Assembly (NCBI GenBank): GCA_013115135.1
Contig: JABANP010000023.1
Coordinates: forward strand, 124,001-188,000
Length of the DNA stretch: 64,000 bases
Direction of reading: 5' to 3'
Origin: Perkinsus olseni
Taxonomy: Eukaryota; Perkinsozoa; Perkinsida; Perkinsidae
Made by a program: the position numbers and the translations under genes. Under the pieces are notes generated by a model. It made no database searches. It saw nothing but the letters and a program-made list of their open reading frames with translations, and was not told the DNA's origin. Position 1 is the first letter of the stretch. Each line of letters starts with the position of its first letter. Shown here piece by piece: positions 25,156-36,734 of the stretch.

Positions 25156-25905
25156 CTACACAACGCACCATTGAGGCAGCTTTCCTTCTTTTGCTGCCCA
25201 TACCACAAGCTGCCTACGAAAGCCATGGTTGGACAAAAGATTCGCTCGACGCTCATGAACATAAGCCGCCGCTTGCAAAATGTCAACGTCCATCTCCAAC
25301 GCTACCAGTGCAACAGCGCAGAACCTGCAGGAAATTTCAGATGGGCTAGGAGGGAGTGAAACGCCAGTGTCTTACCCGCTCCTGTTGATTCCCATGATGC
25401 AGTGTACAGAGTGCCGCGCCGCCTTTATTCTTGGCGTCGTAGTAATGCTCTTTGCACTTTTCAAATGCGGTTAGGATATCGAAGTCTTCTGTGTCCTCAC
25501 AGGGGATGCCCAGGTAGTTGAAGCTGCGGCCGTAGTAGTCCTGGCTGGTGGCGATGTAACCACTAGCCACGTTAATGATGTGTGTAACGCCCAAAGCTCG
25601 CAGTCGAGCAGTATTCCGAGCTTGCATTTCGTTACCTAAATGTCGATTGATCTGCACGTTATGCTATATGGATACCAAATCGATCGACCGTTTCACGCAA
25701 TGTAACAATAGATTCACGACGATGACTCGAGAAAATTGATGGGTGCGTAGAAGCTCCTACCCAAGAAGAGAGTGGGCAGTAGTTGGGTCGGGCCGCCATA
25801 CGCCGGTCCAGTGACCTTCTCGTTGGTCGAGTCGAGTATCTCATCTAGCTGCTCTATAGTCTTGTCAATCTCGCCGTGCCCAGAAACGACTCCGCGACGG
25901 GCTGA
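25156..25905 (-). CDS. dual-specificity protein phosphatase, frame broken at the active site
   Basis: Minus-strand exons encode LDEILDSTNEKVTGPAYGG, then TLFLG|NEMQARNTARLRALG across an intron (about 25765-25637). VTHIINVASGYIATS follows, then GIPCEDTEDFD with the likely general-acid Asp. The P-loop VHCIMGINRSG (HCx5RS) comes next. After a 51-bp intron (25325-25375) the protein ends with LLSNHGFRRQLVVW and a TAG at 25156. This is a complete DUSP catalytic fold, dephosphorylating Ser/Thr/Tyr in proteins. One extra base (25408 on the plus strand) separates the AAL before the P-loop from VHC, so the frame is +1 shifted within the exon. The 5' exon before 25905 was not identified; a minus-strand ATG at 26134 is possible but overlaps the divergent neighbour. 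Confidence 0.78.
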
Positions 25906-26117
25906 CTAGTCTTAAGGGAAGGTGCCATGGCTTAAACAAAATAAACACTGAGTGATTTGATACTCTGTATATTAGACATTTGTGGATAAAGATAGTTTGA
26001 TCAGATGCGGTTAAGTGAATGCCTCTCTTGAAATCTTGCTCAGTCTTGCGTTTCCTCAACGGTCCTCGGAGTCCGCCTATTGTTACATACCATCGAAGCT
26101 TATTATTGGCGATTCGA

Positions 26118-28760
26118 ATGAAAGTGCCAGCCATGTCTCGAGACCATGCAATGGTCTCAACAGAGCCATCGTCGTTGGAGAGCCTCGGCTCGTCGTTTGT
26201 CGATTGCGCTCACGACGAGCTCAAGGTCCCACAGGCGATAACGCGAGTTTGTAACGCTTTGCGCCTCAAGGGGCGCCATTCAATGGACGCGGAAAGCGAT
26301 GATGAACGGAAAGAATCAACGGAGTTCAGTTTTGCAGGTAGTAGTGGTGGCGGGTATCTTGGAGGTTGACATTGCAAGATTCAGAATAGGTTACGAGTTG
26401 ATCCCGAAACTCCTACGATGTTGCTCACTCACTGGTATTCGAAAGTTTCGTTTCAGGCTACCGAGGAAGGCCTCGCTCAGAGTCACGGAGGACAGCTTCA
26501 ACGGACGTCACTTCAGACTCAGAGGCGTCCACAGGCTGCCCAAGTGTGACCGGCAGAGGTACTTATCGCTTTCCGACCGCCGTCAGCCCGACTCATCTCG
26601 GCTGCGCAGGCATGTGGCGGCCTACTACCTCTCAGCGACACCGACTCGACGTGATTCTGGATCTTGATCGTACTCTGGTGAACAGCTTTGAGGTCAGGAA
26701 GGCAGGCCCGTCGGAGTCCGAGAATGTGACTCCCATTTTACAAGAGGTCTACAGAGATGAGTAGTGCAGCCCCTCCTCGACAGTCATCAGGCCATGTGCT
26801 TCATTCGCCTCAGATTCGACTTGCCGGAGTTGTATCTTTGCGTAATTAGCGACGTAAAAGTGCTCACCAAAATTCGTCCGCATGCTCGGGCGTTCCTGAG
26901 GGAGCTGGTACTAAAGCGTTTGATATCTGCGGTTTCTCATGATTTCCGTTTTTTCAGGTATCAAATACCGACAGCGAGGTAGTAGTGTCCATCTATACTA
27001 AGGGAGCTAGACGATACATGGAGGTCATCACGCAGATGCTCGACCCTTCTGGGGAGCTTATCAAGGTTGGTCGATAAGGGCGAGAGGTCAGTCGTCAAGG
27101 GTTGCTGCTCAGGGTAGGATGGTGTCGCGAGATGACGAGCCACCGAATATGACGGCGGTGGAGAAGGACCCTGATTTTGTAGTAGTATGTCTCGGAGGCT
27201 GACGCTGGAACGGTGTTCGTGGTCAGATCATAGACGCTTCGGCCGAGGACGCAGGAGCCCTGAGCGATGGTAGACTCTCTATTACGGGCGCTGCATCCGG
27301 GCCAGTCCGCAGCAGTAAACTGCGTAGATGGTTCGTGGTCCTGGATGATAGCCCCGAGGTCTGGCCGGAGGAGTTCAGAGAGGCCGGGAACATTGTGGCA
27401 GCCGCTACGTAATATCAGGGTTCGCGTCTCTACGCCGTGAAACGCGCGTGTGAATATAGCCAATGGCTTGTTCGATCTCATCTGCTAGCTTAGCGTCATT
27501 AACTCGTCACTGCCGAAAAACATTGCGGAATTCACGTTCATTCACGTCACATTTGATCCGTACCATCGTGTAACAACTAAATGCAGTGGGACGGGAAGAA
27601 TGTTGTTACTCCTATTTGTTGCAATCGCACACATCGGTCATCATGTTTTATAGTACGCCTCGAGACGCAGGTACGATTTCGCTGAGATCAATTATCAGCC
27701 TTTGATGGCCGCAGCAGCCACTGCTCCTGAAGGAGGGAGGGCACAGCTGCTGTCACTTCCCCGAGACAACGATGATTTCTTGGAATGGGTAGTAATGGTT
27801 AGGAGTAGGGTGTCGTGAGCGGAAGCGTAGCCCTACCGCGGCTGGCTAATAGCAGCTGGCAATCGCGTGGTACTTGATCGCTCTGTATCGGGAGTGATTG
27901 AATTCGTGCGAATTCTCAGCAGCATGGGCGTTTGAGGTGTGGCATCCGGCACGCTCCCGGCGGCCGCGTTGTGTTTGTGGATGCGGTATTGTGTGTCTCT
28001 CAGGAAGCACCAGAACGCATCTGGGGCGTTCGCGATGAGCTTTGTCGAGCGTATGGATATGCCCCAAGTTGCCGGTCTTCTGATGCCTGCTCTACTGACG
28101 ACTCCGAGCCACCGACGCCCAGTAAGGTTTGGCTCAGTCTGTTCTTCGGGTTCACAGGCTTTCAATGGGATGTGACTAGATGGCAGTAGAGCTACTCCGA
28201 CTACTGACCACCGATCAGGTACGGTCGCTGCTCAACTGAAGAGCAGCGCGGCTCGGTCAGCGAAGAGGTCTCCACAACAAGGGTGAGGCATCGTCTGCAT
28301 CGCAAGCGCATCGTCGTGGAATATCGCGCTGCCTTCAGATTTGGAGAGGCAGTGATGGATGGTGAGGAGATGGGGGCCAAGAAGGATGGCAGTCGGAAGC
28401 GGATGCCGCGGAGGAGAAGCGTAGGACTCCGATCGGATCGTTGGGATTTCATTCGTGCTGGACGAATCTGGTTTGGGCGCTCCAGTTCCTGCTAGCAATG
28501 TATCGGTGGCAGCACGTCATCAATTGTCGGAGAGCAATCGTAGTCAACCTTGGAGAGTTGCGGATGATTTGGTATCGATCGGGCTCCTAGGAGGCCGCTC
28601 GACTCTCGACTCTTGGTTAGGCATCTTGTCGGCTCAGGTCGCGTCGCTACCTGGTGTAATAGACTGCGCTGCTGACGGGAGTGGGGGCGATGCTCGAAGG
28701 AAAGCAGTCCCTGCGAGTCGGGGGAAGTGTGGTACCGTTGCTGGATTCCCTCTGAGGTAG
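26118..28760 (+). CDS. FCP1-like RNA polymerase II CTD phosphatase, multi-exon
   Basis: The ATG at 26118 starts an acidic N-terminal exon. Later exons encode THLGCAGMW followed by RHRLDVILDLDRTLVNS, containing the DxDxT catalytic motif. VLTKIRPHARAFLREL and VVSIYTKGARRYMEV come next, then QMLDPSGEL, RVVSRDDEPPN and RWFVVLDDSPEVWPEEF. This order is diagnostic of the FCPH domain, a Mg2+-dependent phosphatase of the pol II C-terminal domain. The stretch after 27420 is less clear. A BRCT domain, usual in FCP1, was not convincingly read. A final exon (28458-28760) encodes SIGLLGGRSTLDSWLGIL and ends at TAG 28758, but could belong to a separate gene. It is divergent from the phosphatase on the left. 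Confidence 0.7.
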
Positions 28761-29183
28761 TAAAGACTGGTCAGGGAGGGTATAGTATCGATTCTGCTGC
28801 GTTACATTGTGCTTTCTTGTTGGGCTAGAGTGCTCAGCTCAATCAAAATATTGAGTTTGGTGAAGCCTTCTACACAATGACCTAGGTATCACTTCCTACT
28901 ATAATGCGCGTAAATGCCTAAAATACTTCAATCGCGAACGCCAATTGCATTTTATCCCACTGGAGTTATCTTTTTTCGCATTCTCAGTGCTTACAGCGGA
29001 GTATAATGATAACTTATTATGGGATACTATATTGTCCGATAGGCTCCGAAAGCTAGCTCCGCTTCTTCAGCTTCTTCGCAAATTGAGAAAATCGTCCCCG
29101 ACCGCCAGCGTGATCCCAGTGATAGGGGTTTTCTGTAGTCTAATGAGCTCTTAGTCGTCCAGTTATATTATGTCTTTTTCATA

Positions 29184-29567
29184 GGCGCAATCTCTCGCTT
29201 GGCCGTGCTCCCCTCTTTCATAATCCTGAGAGGGCCGGTATTTACTCCCTTCCGCAGGTTCGTAATATTCGTAGCGGTGTCCCTGGTTATCATAATGCAT
29301 GAAATGCTGTATGCTCCTGCGGTATCTCGCCCGGCTATGCCAGCTACCATGGCGACCCCCTCACCGTTATCTGAGGACCTTACGGATGCAGCAGCGGTAG
29401 AGGCTGACGAGGAGATCCCTTCCTTTAATACTACCGAGTCTGTCCCTGCGGGGATCGCCTATGGTGATGAATACGGTGTTGAGTCGGCCACTGCGGCGGC
29501 CTCCCACCTTCGTCAGGGGATAACGACAGCTAGGCCGGCCGAAGACGTACCGTACTACCTCGTTTAA
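29184..29567 (+). CDS. small single-pass membrane or secreted protein, 3' exon
   Basis: An open frame follows a good acceptor (TTTTTCATAG at about 29183). It encodes a hydrophobic segment FVIFVAVSLVIIMHEML, then an acidic, Ala/Thr/Ser-rich tail with EADEEIPSFNTTES, ending at TAA 29565-29567. There is no ATG at the start of the exon, so at least one upstream exon is missing; candidates lie between 28945 and 29110. No family was recognised. A signal-anchored or exported surface protein is the simplest reading. Confidence 0.4.
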   Translation, partial: GAISRLAVLPSFIILRGPVFTPFRRFVIFVAVSLVIIMHEMLYAPAVSRPAMPATMATPSPLSEDLTDAAAVEADEEIPSFNTTESVPAGIAYGDEYGVESATAAASHLRQGITTARPAEDVPYYLV

Positions 29568-30281
29568 AGGCTATCAACCCCTGCTACTGGCTACAGGCTG
29601 CCTCAAAGGGGCCAGTCTTTACGTAAGCATTTTCTAAGTGTAAATAAAAGTACCTTTTCCAAGCAAGCGGTGAGTCTGATAATTTCCCGTTGATTCTGAG
29701 TGTAATTCTGATAACTTCACAACCATCCAACTAGCTATCATTGTCATTACTATGTTCTACGTTCCTACGTGCACTATTGGGTTATCGAACCAGGCGCCGT
29801 GATTGCCACTCATCTTGCTGATCTTGCGATTCTTCAGCGGCTCTAGCCACGACGTCTATGACGTCATGGTAGTAGTGAGTGATGGAGCGAGCGGCCTGCC
29901 GTGGCGCATTTTGTATCTATATGATGGTGAATCGATTGTAAGAATTTCAACCAAGTTTAATAGATCGTCAACATTTGCCGGGGCAACGTGACGATGCCGT
30001 TGTTGCAAACGCGGAGGTCCCGGTGGGCTCGGCCCCGTGCCAGCGTCAGGCCTCAGCTTCGTCTCATTGATAGCCACCGCCCAGTGGTGGCTACTTTATT
30101 AAGAAAGATCCCCTTCACGTGCTCCTGACGATACTCCGCTATACATAGTAATGGTGTTGTGCTGAGTGCTGAAAAATGTGGGAGCAGGGTTTGAACCCGG
30201 GTCGCCCGTAGGAAGGCTCCGCCCGTGGACTGATCGGGTAGTACGACTGAGGGTCGCGAAATCAGTCCACTTTCGTTTTCA
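29568..30281. other. intergenic, with a tRNA B-box-like core at 30187-30203
   Basis: No supported gene. The string GGGTTTGAACCCGGGTCG resembles an inverted pol III B box, but no cloverleaf can be drawn around it. Confidence 0.4.
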
Positions 30282-33200
30282 ATGACTGCGGATGCTGGTG
30301 ATGTCGGTGGCGTCACATTGGAAGGAACGAACCAGAAAAACGGCAGCCCGACAGCAGCGGCTGCACCCGAGGAGATCGCGCAGTCTGTCGAGGAGAGCAT
30401 GAAGCGAACTGAGGAAGCGGAGATCAAACTGGAGGGTACTGTAAGGGGTTCCTGCGGACTTTCGCAGGCCCGACAGTTGTGTCGTTCCTCAGCCAGCGCG
30501 ACCTTGGAAGATCGTATAACGCTGTTAGCATCGCTTGTTGGGAGAGGGAAGCTGCTGCTGCCGCGGTTGTGACGGCAGGAGTAATGCGACACTGTGTGGC
30601 GGTGGGCTGTATAGTGACCGTTTAGGCCCGGGCCCGGGCGGGGTCCAATGTTGCTCCGGCTGCGCCTGTCAGACTTTCTCATCTTCTCCGAGAACTAGAG
30701 GAGATACTGCTGCTCTCGAAATGGGATGAGGTGAGAATATTGCCGGCGGAGCGATGCAAGGGAGGCTCTTTTTTTAGGTAGAGTCGTCGTCATTGGTCCA
30801 GCTCCGCAAGTTGTGTCTGCACCTGTTGACGTCCCCTACGGGTGACAGGACGCTGCGGAGGAGCTATGCTGTGGACACTCTGGCGGCCGCGGTACTGAAG
30901 GCCACGTAAGTCGGGTGCCAAGGCGTGAGCTCTCTGCTGCATGAGCTTGCTCTGGGTAGTCTGAATGCTGCGATAAGTTTTGTCGCTTGGGGCCGCTGAG
31001 TCGCTGACGTTCTTCAGGTTTCGGCGGGCCCCTGATGGCGGTGGCGACGCATTGGAGTTGGAGGCGGCCTGTGCTTCGCTATTGGACGCTGCTGCCGAGT
31101 CCCTCCCGAAGGAGGGGGAGAGCGCTGTGGCAGTCCTGAGGAGGATGTCTGCTCTGAAGGCAGCAGTGGACCTCACCACTGGTAGGGAGGCAGCCGCTCT
31201 TGCTGGGTGAGCTCTTTCACCTCTCAGTTGGCTTGCCGATGACCAGGGCTATTCAGCGTGACTTCGTTGCAGCCATCAGACGCCACCTGACCCGCTTTGG
31301 CCGGCAGTCGGTGTGGGCCCACGTCGAGTGCCGGAAGAACGCAAGCATTCAGCTGGAGAGACTTTTACGTAATTCTCATCCGCCGCTGCGAGGCCCCTGA
31401 GCTATTCGCTTGCAGGTGGAGGTTTCCTCAACGATCAGAGCACCGCATTGGACGATGCTCGCTACTGTGTCGTCAACCACCTCGCGGAGAAGGAGATGAG
31501 CGTTGAAGTGAGTGGCAGCAGCGGCAGCGTCGACGAAAACCCCGTCCTTGTCAGGTCCGCACGTTGCTCTTTCGCTGCTTGGCGTTGTTCCCGAGGGGGT
31601 TGTCGGACGCTATGCACTCGATGTGTATCAACACCCTGGTCAAGCCCCCGGCTTCTGTGGCCGACCTCGAGTCCAGTATAGCCTGCGCTGACGTGCTTCA
31701 CCGCCGGGTTACCAATCTAAATAGCCTGCGTAAGAAGTTGAAGTCGAAAGGAGTCAACAACGCTGCTGTGATGATCGCCATGGCTCGCTGCGGAGTGGAG
31801 GAAGATGGCCCGATGAGACCGCTAGAGGTCCTCGAGGTGCTCTTGGAGCTCCCGGGCGATCCGGCCATGGCGGGCGTAGCGGAAGGGGGTGATGCGGGAG
31901 TCTTTGTGAAGTGTTGCTGCTCTCTGGTGTGGCGTGCGAGTGTGCTCGGTCAAGGTGGGCAGATCTTCGACTATCTTGTGCAAGGCTTGCGCGATGCCAA
32001 GGTAGTGCTAGAAGCTTGCTCTCGCTGCGGGGACAGTTGAAGTTGTGCAGGCCTCGTGGACGACCTTCCAGACGGTACTCATGCTAAGGCTGTTGGAGGT
32101 CTGCATCAGAGCGGGAGGGGTGCCGGGGTCCCACTCGGACCGGACCTGGCCAGACGTCCTTGAACTCCTCATGACTTATGTGAGAGATCCTGCTGGGGTT
32201 ACGGCAGAGGCGGCCAGCAGCGCGTTGACAGCTGTAGGAGCAGTAGTGATGAGGGAACGTGACGGGGTGTGCTGTATAGGTGCTCGAGATCGTGCGGTGT
32301 GATCCTTCCTTTCTGAATAGGATAGTAGGGCTGCTTGGGAAAGAGGCTCCTGTAGGGGAGGTCGGGTGGAGGAAGCTCTTCGGGTAGTACGGGGACGAAT
32401 GGTGTAGGAGGTCGATGCTCCCTTCGGTCAGGTCATGCCAACTGGCGGGTTCGTTGGTGTCCTCCGCTCACTTAGGGACACTGACAAGGGCCTTCGGAAT
32501 AGCGATGGACTGGCTTAGGGAAGAGATCGACTCTTGCCCGCCCAGGGCTGCTTGTGCTCTAAGTCTGCTAGACGGTGAGGGACTCAACATCACGACCAAG
32601 CGGAGTTGGAGGTTCCTCAGGGTGCCTGGATGGCTCTGTTCGACCGCTGCCGATGGGTCGCCATGCCGAGGCTGCAGCAAGTGGTGGACCTTCTGGACGG
32701 CCTTCTAGGGTCGGCCGCCGTCTCAGAGTTGCAGCAGTGGATCATCACTACAGCTGCCCTCGGCAATGCCACCGAGTGTACTCGACTGTTCGCCTCTGCG
32801 CCTCTATTGTGCCTGCCTGCAGGTTGACTCTACCGCGGAGTTGAATCTGAACGACCACCTTGTTCTCCTGCTGCTGGGCCAGAGGGTTGTCCGTCGTCTC
32901 CTCTCAGCCATCACAGGCCGGGACAGCGACGCTTCTGAGGAGGTCCTAGAAATTGCCGCGCGAGCAGTGGGGTTTGTGAAGGAAACGATAGACTTGCTCA
33001 AGTTCCTGCCAAGCCCGTTAAGTCCAATCAACGACTCTCAGCCGAAGCTGATACGAAGCTTGACGGACCGCGGCATACCCGACAGGCTGAGGGTCTTTCA
33101 AGACTGTTCGACGGAGTCTGATGTTCGCCATTGTGACGTCGGAATGAGGCTGCTAGCCGGGATCAAGTCTTGCTGCTGCGACGCTCTGCGGACGGTCATG

Positions 33201-36200
33201 GAGGGTCGTGTGGGTCTGCTGGATGGGGCACAGGTTGAGGATGTAGTAGCCGGGTTGATGGAGGATGTCAGTGGCAGAGTAGTGCCTGTCCATGGCGGCT
33301 TGCTACCGCTAGGGGAGTTGGAAGAACCTGCTGGGGTGCCGCCCAGCGATTGGATCTCGAGCGGTGCAGTGCTGACCGTCATGGGGCAAGGTGGCGGTCA
33401 AGGCGATGAGGCGAAGGCGGCCCGTGAGCTGCTACGGTCGATCTCTGATACTCTTGCTGTTGGTCTGGCTGTGAGTGAGAGGAGGGCGGAGAGCATCGAC
33501 AAGATGGTCCGGTCTGTGCTAGATAGCCTCCCTTTGGTTGACTTCTCGAGCGTGGAGGACGGGACGCAGGTCGTCATCCCGAATGACCTCCGCTCCGTCG
33601 TTCTGCTGCGGACTCTCGCCAAGGTAGCGGAGCTTCTACGTGATGATAGCGGCGAGTCCGAGGCTGCATGCTTTGACAAGATGATGACGTTGGTGGAGGT
33701 GGCCCTGCTGAAGCCTCTAGACGGTGCTCGCCTGAACGCTATTATGAAGCTCTTAGTTGCAGTAGCGCCGACCTTCCCAGAGAGAGTTCGGGTCCTGGTC
33801 CGAGGGATCTTCGACTCGAGTGACTGCCGTGAGGAAGCTGTAGTGAACGGTTGCCTGGCAGTGGACGCTCTTACAGGGACTGTAGACGTTTGGGAGGAGT
33901 TCAGCCGCTCTCGGTCGCGGCTAGCCTACAGTACCAGTCCTCGGTTGCACTTCGCGGTGCTCTCGGCCCTGCGGCACGGCGGAACGAGGGCCTTGAGCCT
34001 CTCTGTGGCCCATATGGTCGAGGAGTCCTGGGACTCCCGTGCAGCATGGGAGCAGCACAGTCGAGTCCTTGAGGCCTGCAAAGAAAGCTCTCCCACTGCT
34101 TTGTCTCTGACGCTGATGCGCAGTCTCGAGCTTATGGCGGGTGAAACCTCGGAGACGGTCTCTACCAGTTTGCTGGAGTACTCGGTTGCCTGCGTGGAGT
34201 CTAACCCTGAGGTGGTCCAGCGGCTGTGTCGGCAGCTGATCACTTCGGAGTACTACGCCCCTCGACGCCAGGCGGTTTCATGCCTGCTTCAACTGACCGA
34301 GAAGTCCATCCCAGTAGGGGCTGTGGAGTGGGGTCCGGCGTTGGTTCGGTTGTATAGTGGTAGTGCGGTGAGGGGAGAGGAAGGGCTTTGTGAGGAGATA
34401 GATCAGCTGGTGCGGAGTATGAAGCATGTCCAGCCGAGGGAGAGTCTTGAGGAGGCGCTGGAGGTCCTTGGCGGCCTCGCGTTGGTGAGTAAGCTCATCC
34501 TCTGACGAGGCGTGACGAGGATGGACTAGTATCCTTATGATCAGCCGTGACTTCCCCTCAGAGCCCTTGCGCTGCAGCCTCGGATAACACCTTTAGACGA
34601 CCTGACGGCCACAGGCGTTCTCGCTCCTTAGAGGCGATGCGTGAGCAGGTCATGGAGGACGCCTCCAGCCCCGTTGCAGCAGGAGGAGGAGGTGGTCCGA
34701 CCTTGGCTCTCACAGTCTTGCATATTGCCGTGGTTTCAGGTGACAGCGTTGCTCCTCAGCGGCCAGCGGTGCTGCTTCCTAGGGCTCGAGCTCTGGCCGT
34801 CAGACTTCTAGGCGTTGTTGTTGACAACGTGGAGGTTGACGCCGCCGATGGGGGCTCTCCAGAGGCTCTGTTGCGGTTCACACTCACCGTTGCGAATTCA
34901 TGTAAGGGATGGCGTCGCTCCGCCTTTTTTGACAACTTTTTTCCCTCAGCTGACGAAAAGACTGCTGGACCATCGGTCGATTGGAATGCACTGTACTTAG
35001 CCTCGCTGGAGCTGTTGCAGCGAGTAGGTCTCACCTCCGTGCTCTTGCCTCCGCGGGGTTCCTTCTGCTGCGTCCAAGACGCGACTGAATGGGTGTTCTG
35101 CCGTTCATCAGTTGTGCTCATCAGGTCCTGCGTAAGTACAGTGTTGTCCCCGAGGCTTCGACCGCTCATCGAGGTGGCGCCCCCTCGGAATCACCACGGC
35201 TGGCCTCGTACGAGGCACAGGTGGTACCGGTTATTAGGGCGGCCCTTCAGGCAGCGTCCTCGAATATACAGGTAGGCTTATAATGGTTAGGTCGAAGGTG
35301 GATAATCGACGACGGTGGCTTCAGGAGGTGGCCTGCGATTGCGCTGCGTTATGCCTGTCCCGCAGGCTGGTGGCGAGTCCTGACGCCCTGTTGACGGCTC
35401 TCGTGAGGAGCCTGAACAGCATAGGGGTAATAGGGAAGGGTAGCGGAGGGGGGCGGATCTTTTCTGGGCAGGTGGATGATGACGGAAGGCTGGTCTTTGA
35501 GGGTCGACAGGACTCGGAAACTTCAGCCTCGTCTGCTTATTTCAAGTGCATCATCACTGTCGCCAAGTGCTTGACAGGGTACCCCATTACGCTACCTGAA
35601 GCCAACAGGGCAGCATTGGTCGTTCATGTTGAGAGACTACTGCGAGATTGCGCGGCGGCTGTGCGTCTCGACAGCGGCGAGGAGGCGACTGGTCCCAGTT
35701 TCCTGACGCTCCACAGAGTAGACTTCCCTGCTCTATCAGAAACCGTACGCGGTCCCCTGGCGGACGCCACAGTAGTGCTTGCCTGGGTACTTGAAGTTTT
35801 AGAAGGGGACTACGTTGAGCTCAGCGGAGAGATCGTCATGTCTCTGCTGACTACTGGATGGGCTGGTCTGAGTGGGCGGGTCTTGAGTGGGGTACTGCCG
35901 TCTCTAGTGGACAAGGGTACGGACCAGACCGAGGCTGAGAGAGGGTTGGGGGAGTGGGCGGAGAGAGTAGGCTACGACAACATGGGAACCACCCAGCTGA
36001 TGGCACTTTCTGAGGTGTTCGACAAGTTCGAGTGCAGCCAAAGGGTTGAGTGTGCGGTGGGGTGCCTCCGAAGGGGGGTTCTGATAGAAAAATCGATAAC
36101 CACGTTGCTGGCTCATTCCTCTGATGATGTACTCGTCGACTCGCCGTTCCCAGTGGACACTGTATTAGTCGCTCCGGAAGAGACCCTCGCCCAGTGGGAA

Positions 36201-36539
36201 CCCGACGCCTTGCCATCTACTGTGGTGGCCCGTGTAGCACGTAAATGTATAACGCGGATACTCGATGATCCCCAACCTCGTCGAGGGCGATACCGAAAGG
36301 CTGCTCGACGTCCTGAAGAGATGCCCAACTTCGACTTGGAACGACAATGCCAACCTCACTGATGATCTCAGCCGGGCCTTAGTTCGGGCTCTCCGGTCGC
36401 CCCTCTCCCCAAGGCCTCCAGTTTATCGGGGTTCGACTCGCGACAGATCGCTCGCGTTGCCGGGATGCTAGAGGAGGCTGGAGAGGAAGACCTGGCGAGG
36501 AGCCTACTCGGTTCGGTAGATAATTCAGAAATTTTTTAG
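30282..36539 (+). CDS. giant alpha-solenoid (HEAT/ARM-like) protein, multi-exon
   Basis: The ATG at 30282 begins an acidic, Ala-rich N-terminus (DAGDVGGVTLEGTNQ). Many exons of Leu/Val/Ala-rich amphipathic helices follow. The longest, 32766-34484, is about 570 codons, with helices such as EALEVLGGLAL, SLEAMREQVMED and RRQAVSCLLQLTEKS. A 77-bp intron (34485-34561) and a 48-bp one (34902-34949) continue the frame; another short one starts at 35272. The C-terminus reads RVAGMLEEAGEEDLARSLL and stops at 36537-36539. Regularly spaced helix pairs of about 35-45 residues fit a HEAT/ARM scaffold of well over 1,500 residues. Candidate families (Tti1, THADA, UTP10, ECM29, TBCD) were considered, but none is supported by a diagnostic motif. 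Several joins, near 30.5-32.7 kb and 36.2-36.4 kb, are unresolved, so a split into two genes is possible. Confidence 0.6.
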
Positions 36540-36734
36540 AATGAAGTTGCCCCTCTGGCAGTATTATTTTGATACACTTCACGTCACTGTTGTTTCATCC
36601 TACCAGTGTTTTGTCTGTCGCTGGGGTCGGTCCATACTCGCATACTCTGTGAGCCCTCCCAGCTTGTCGAACCCCTTTTTACATTGACATGTCGGACAAG
36701 AAACCGCAAGCGCCAGGAAGTCGACGTCGGCCAA

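Noticed and set aside
35272..35297. A 19- or 26-bp intron in the solenoid gene
   Set aside because: The 19-bp option breaks the frame and the 26-bp one lacks a good acceptor; extending to TTCAG at 35324 gives 53 bp, the usual size, and keeps the frame.
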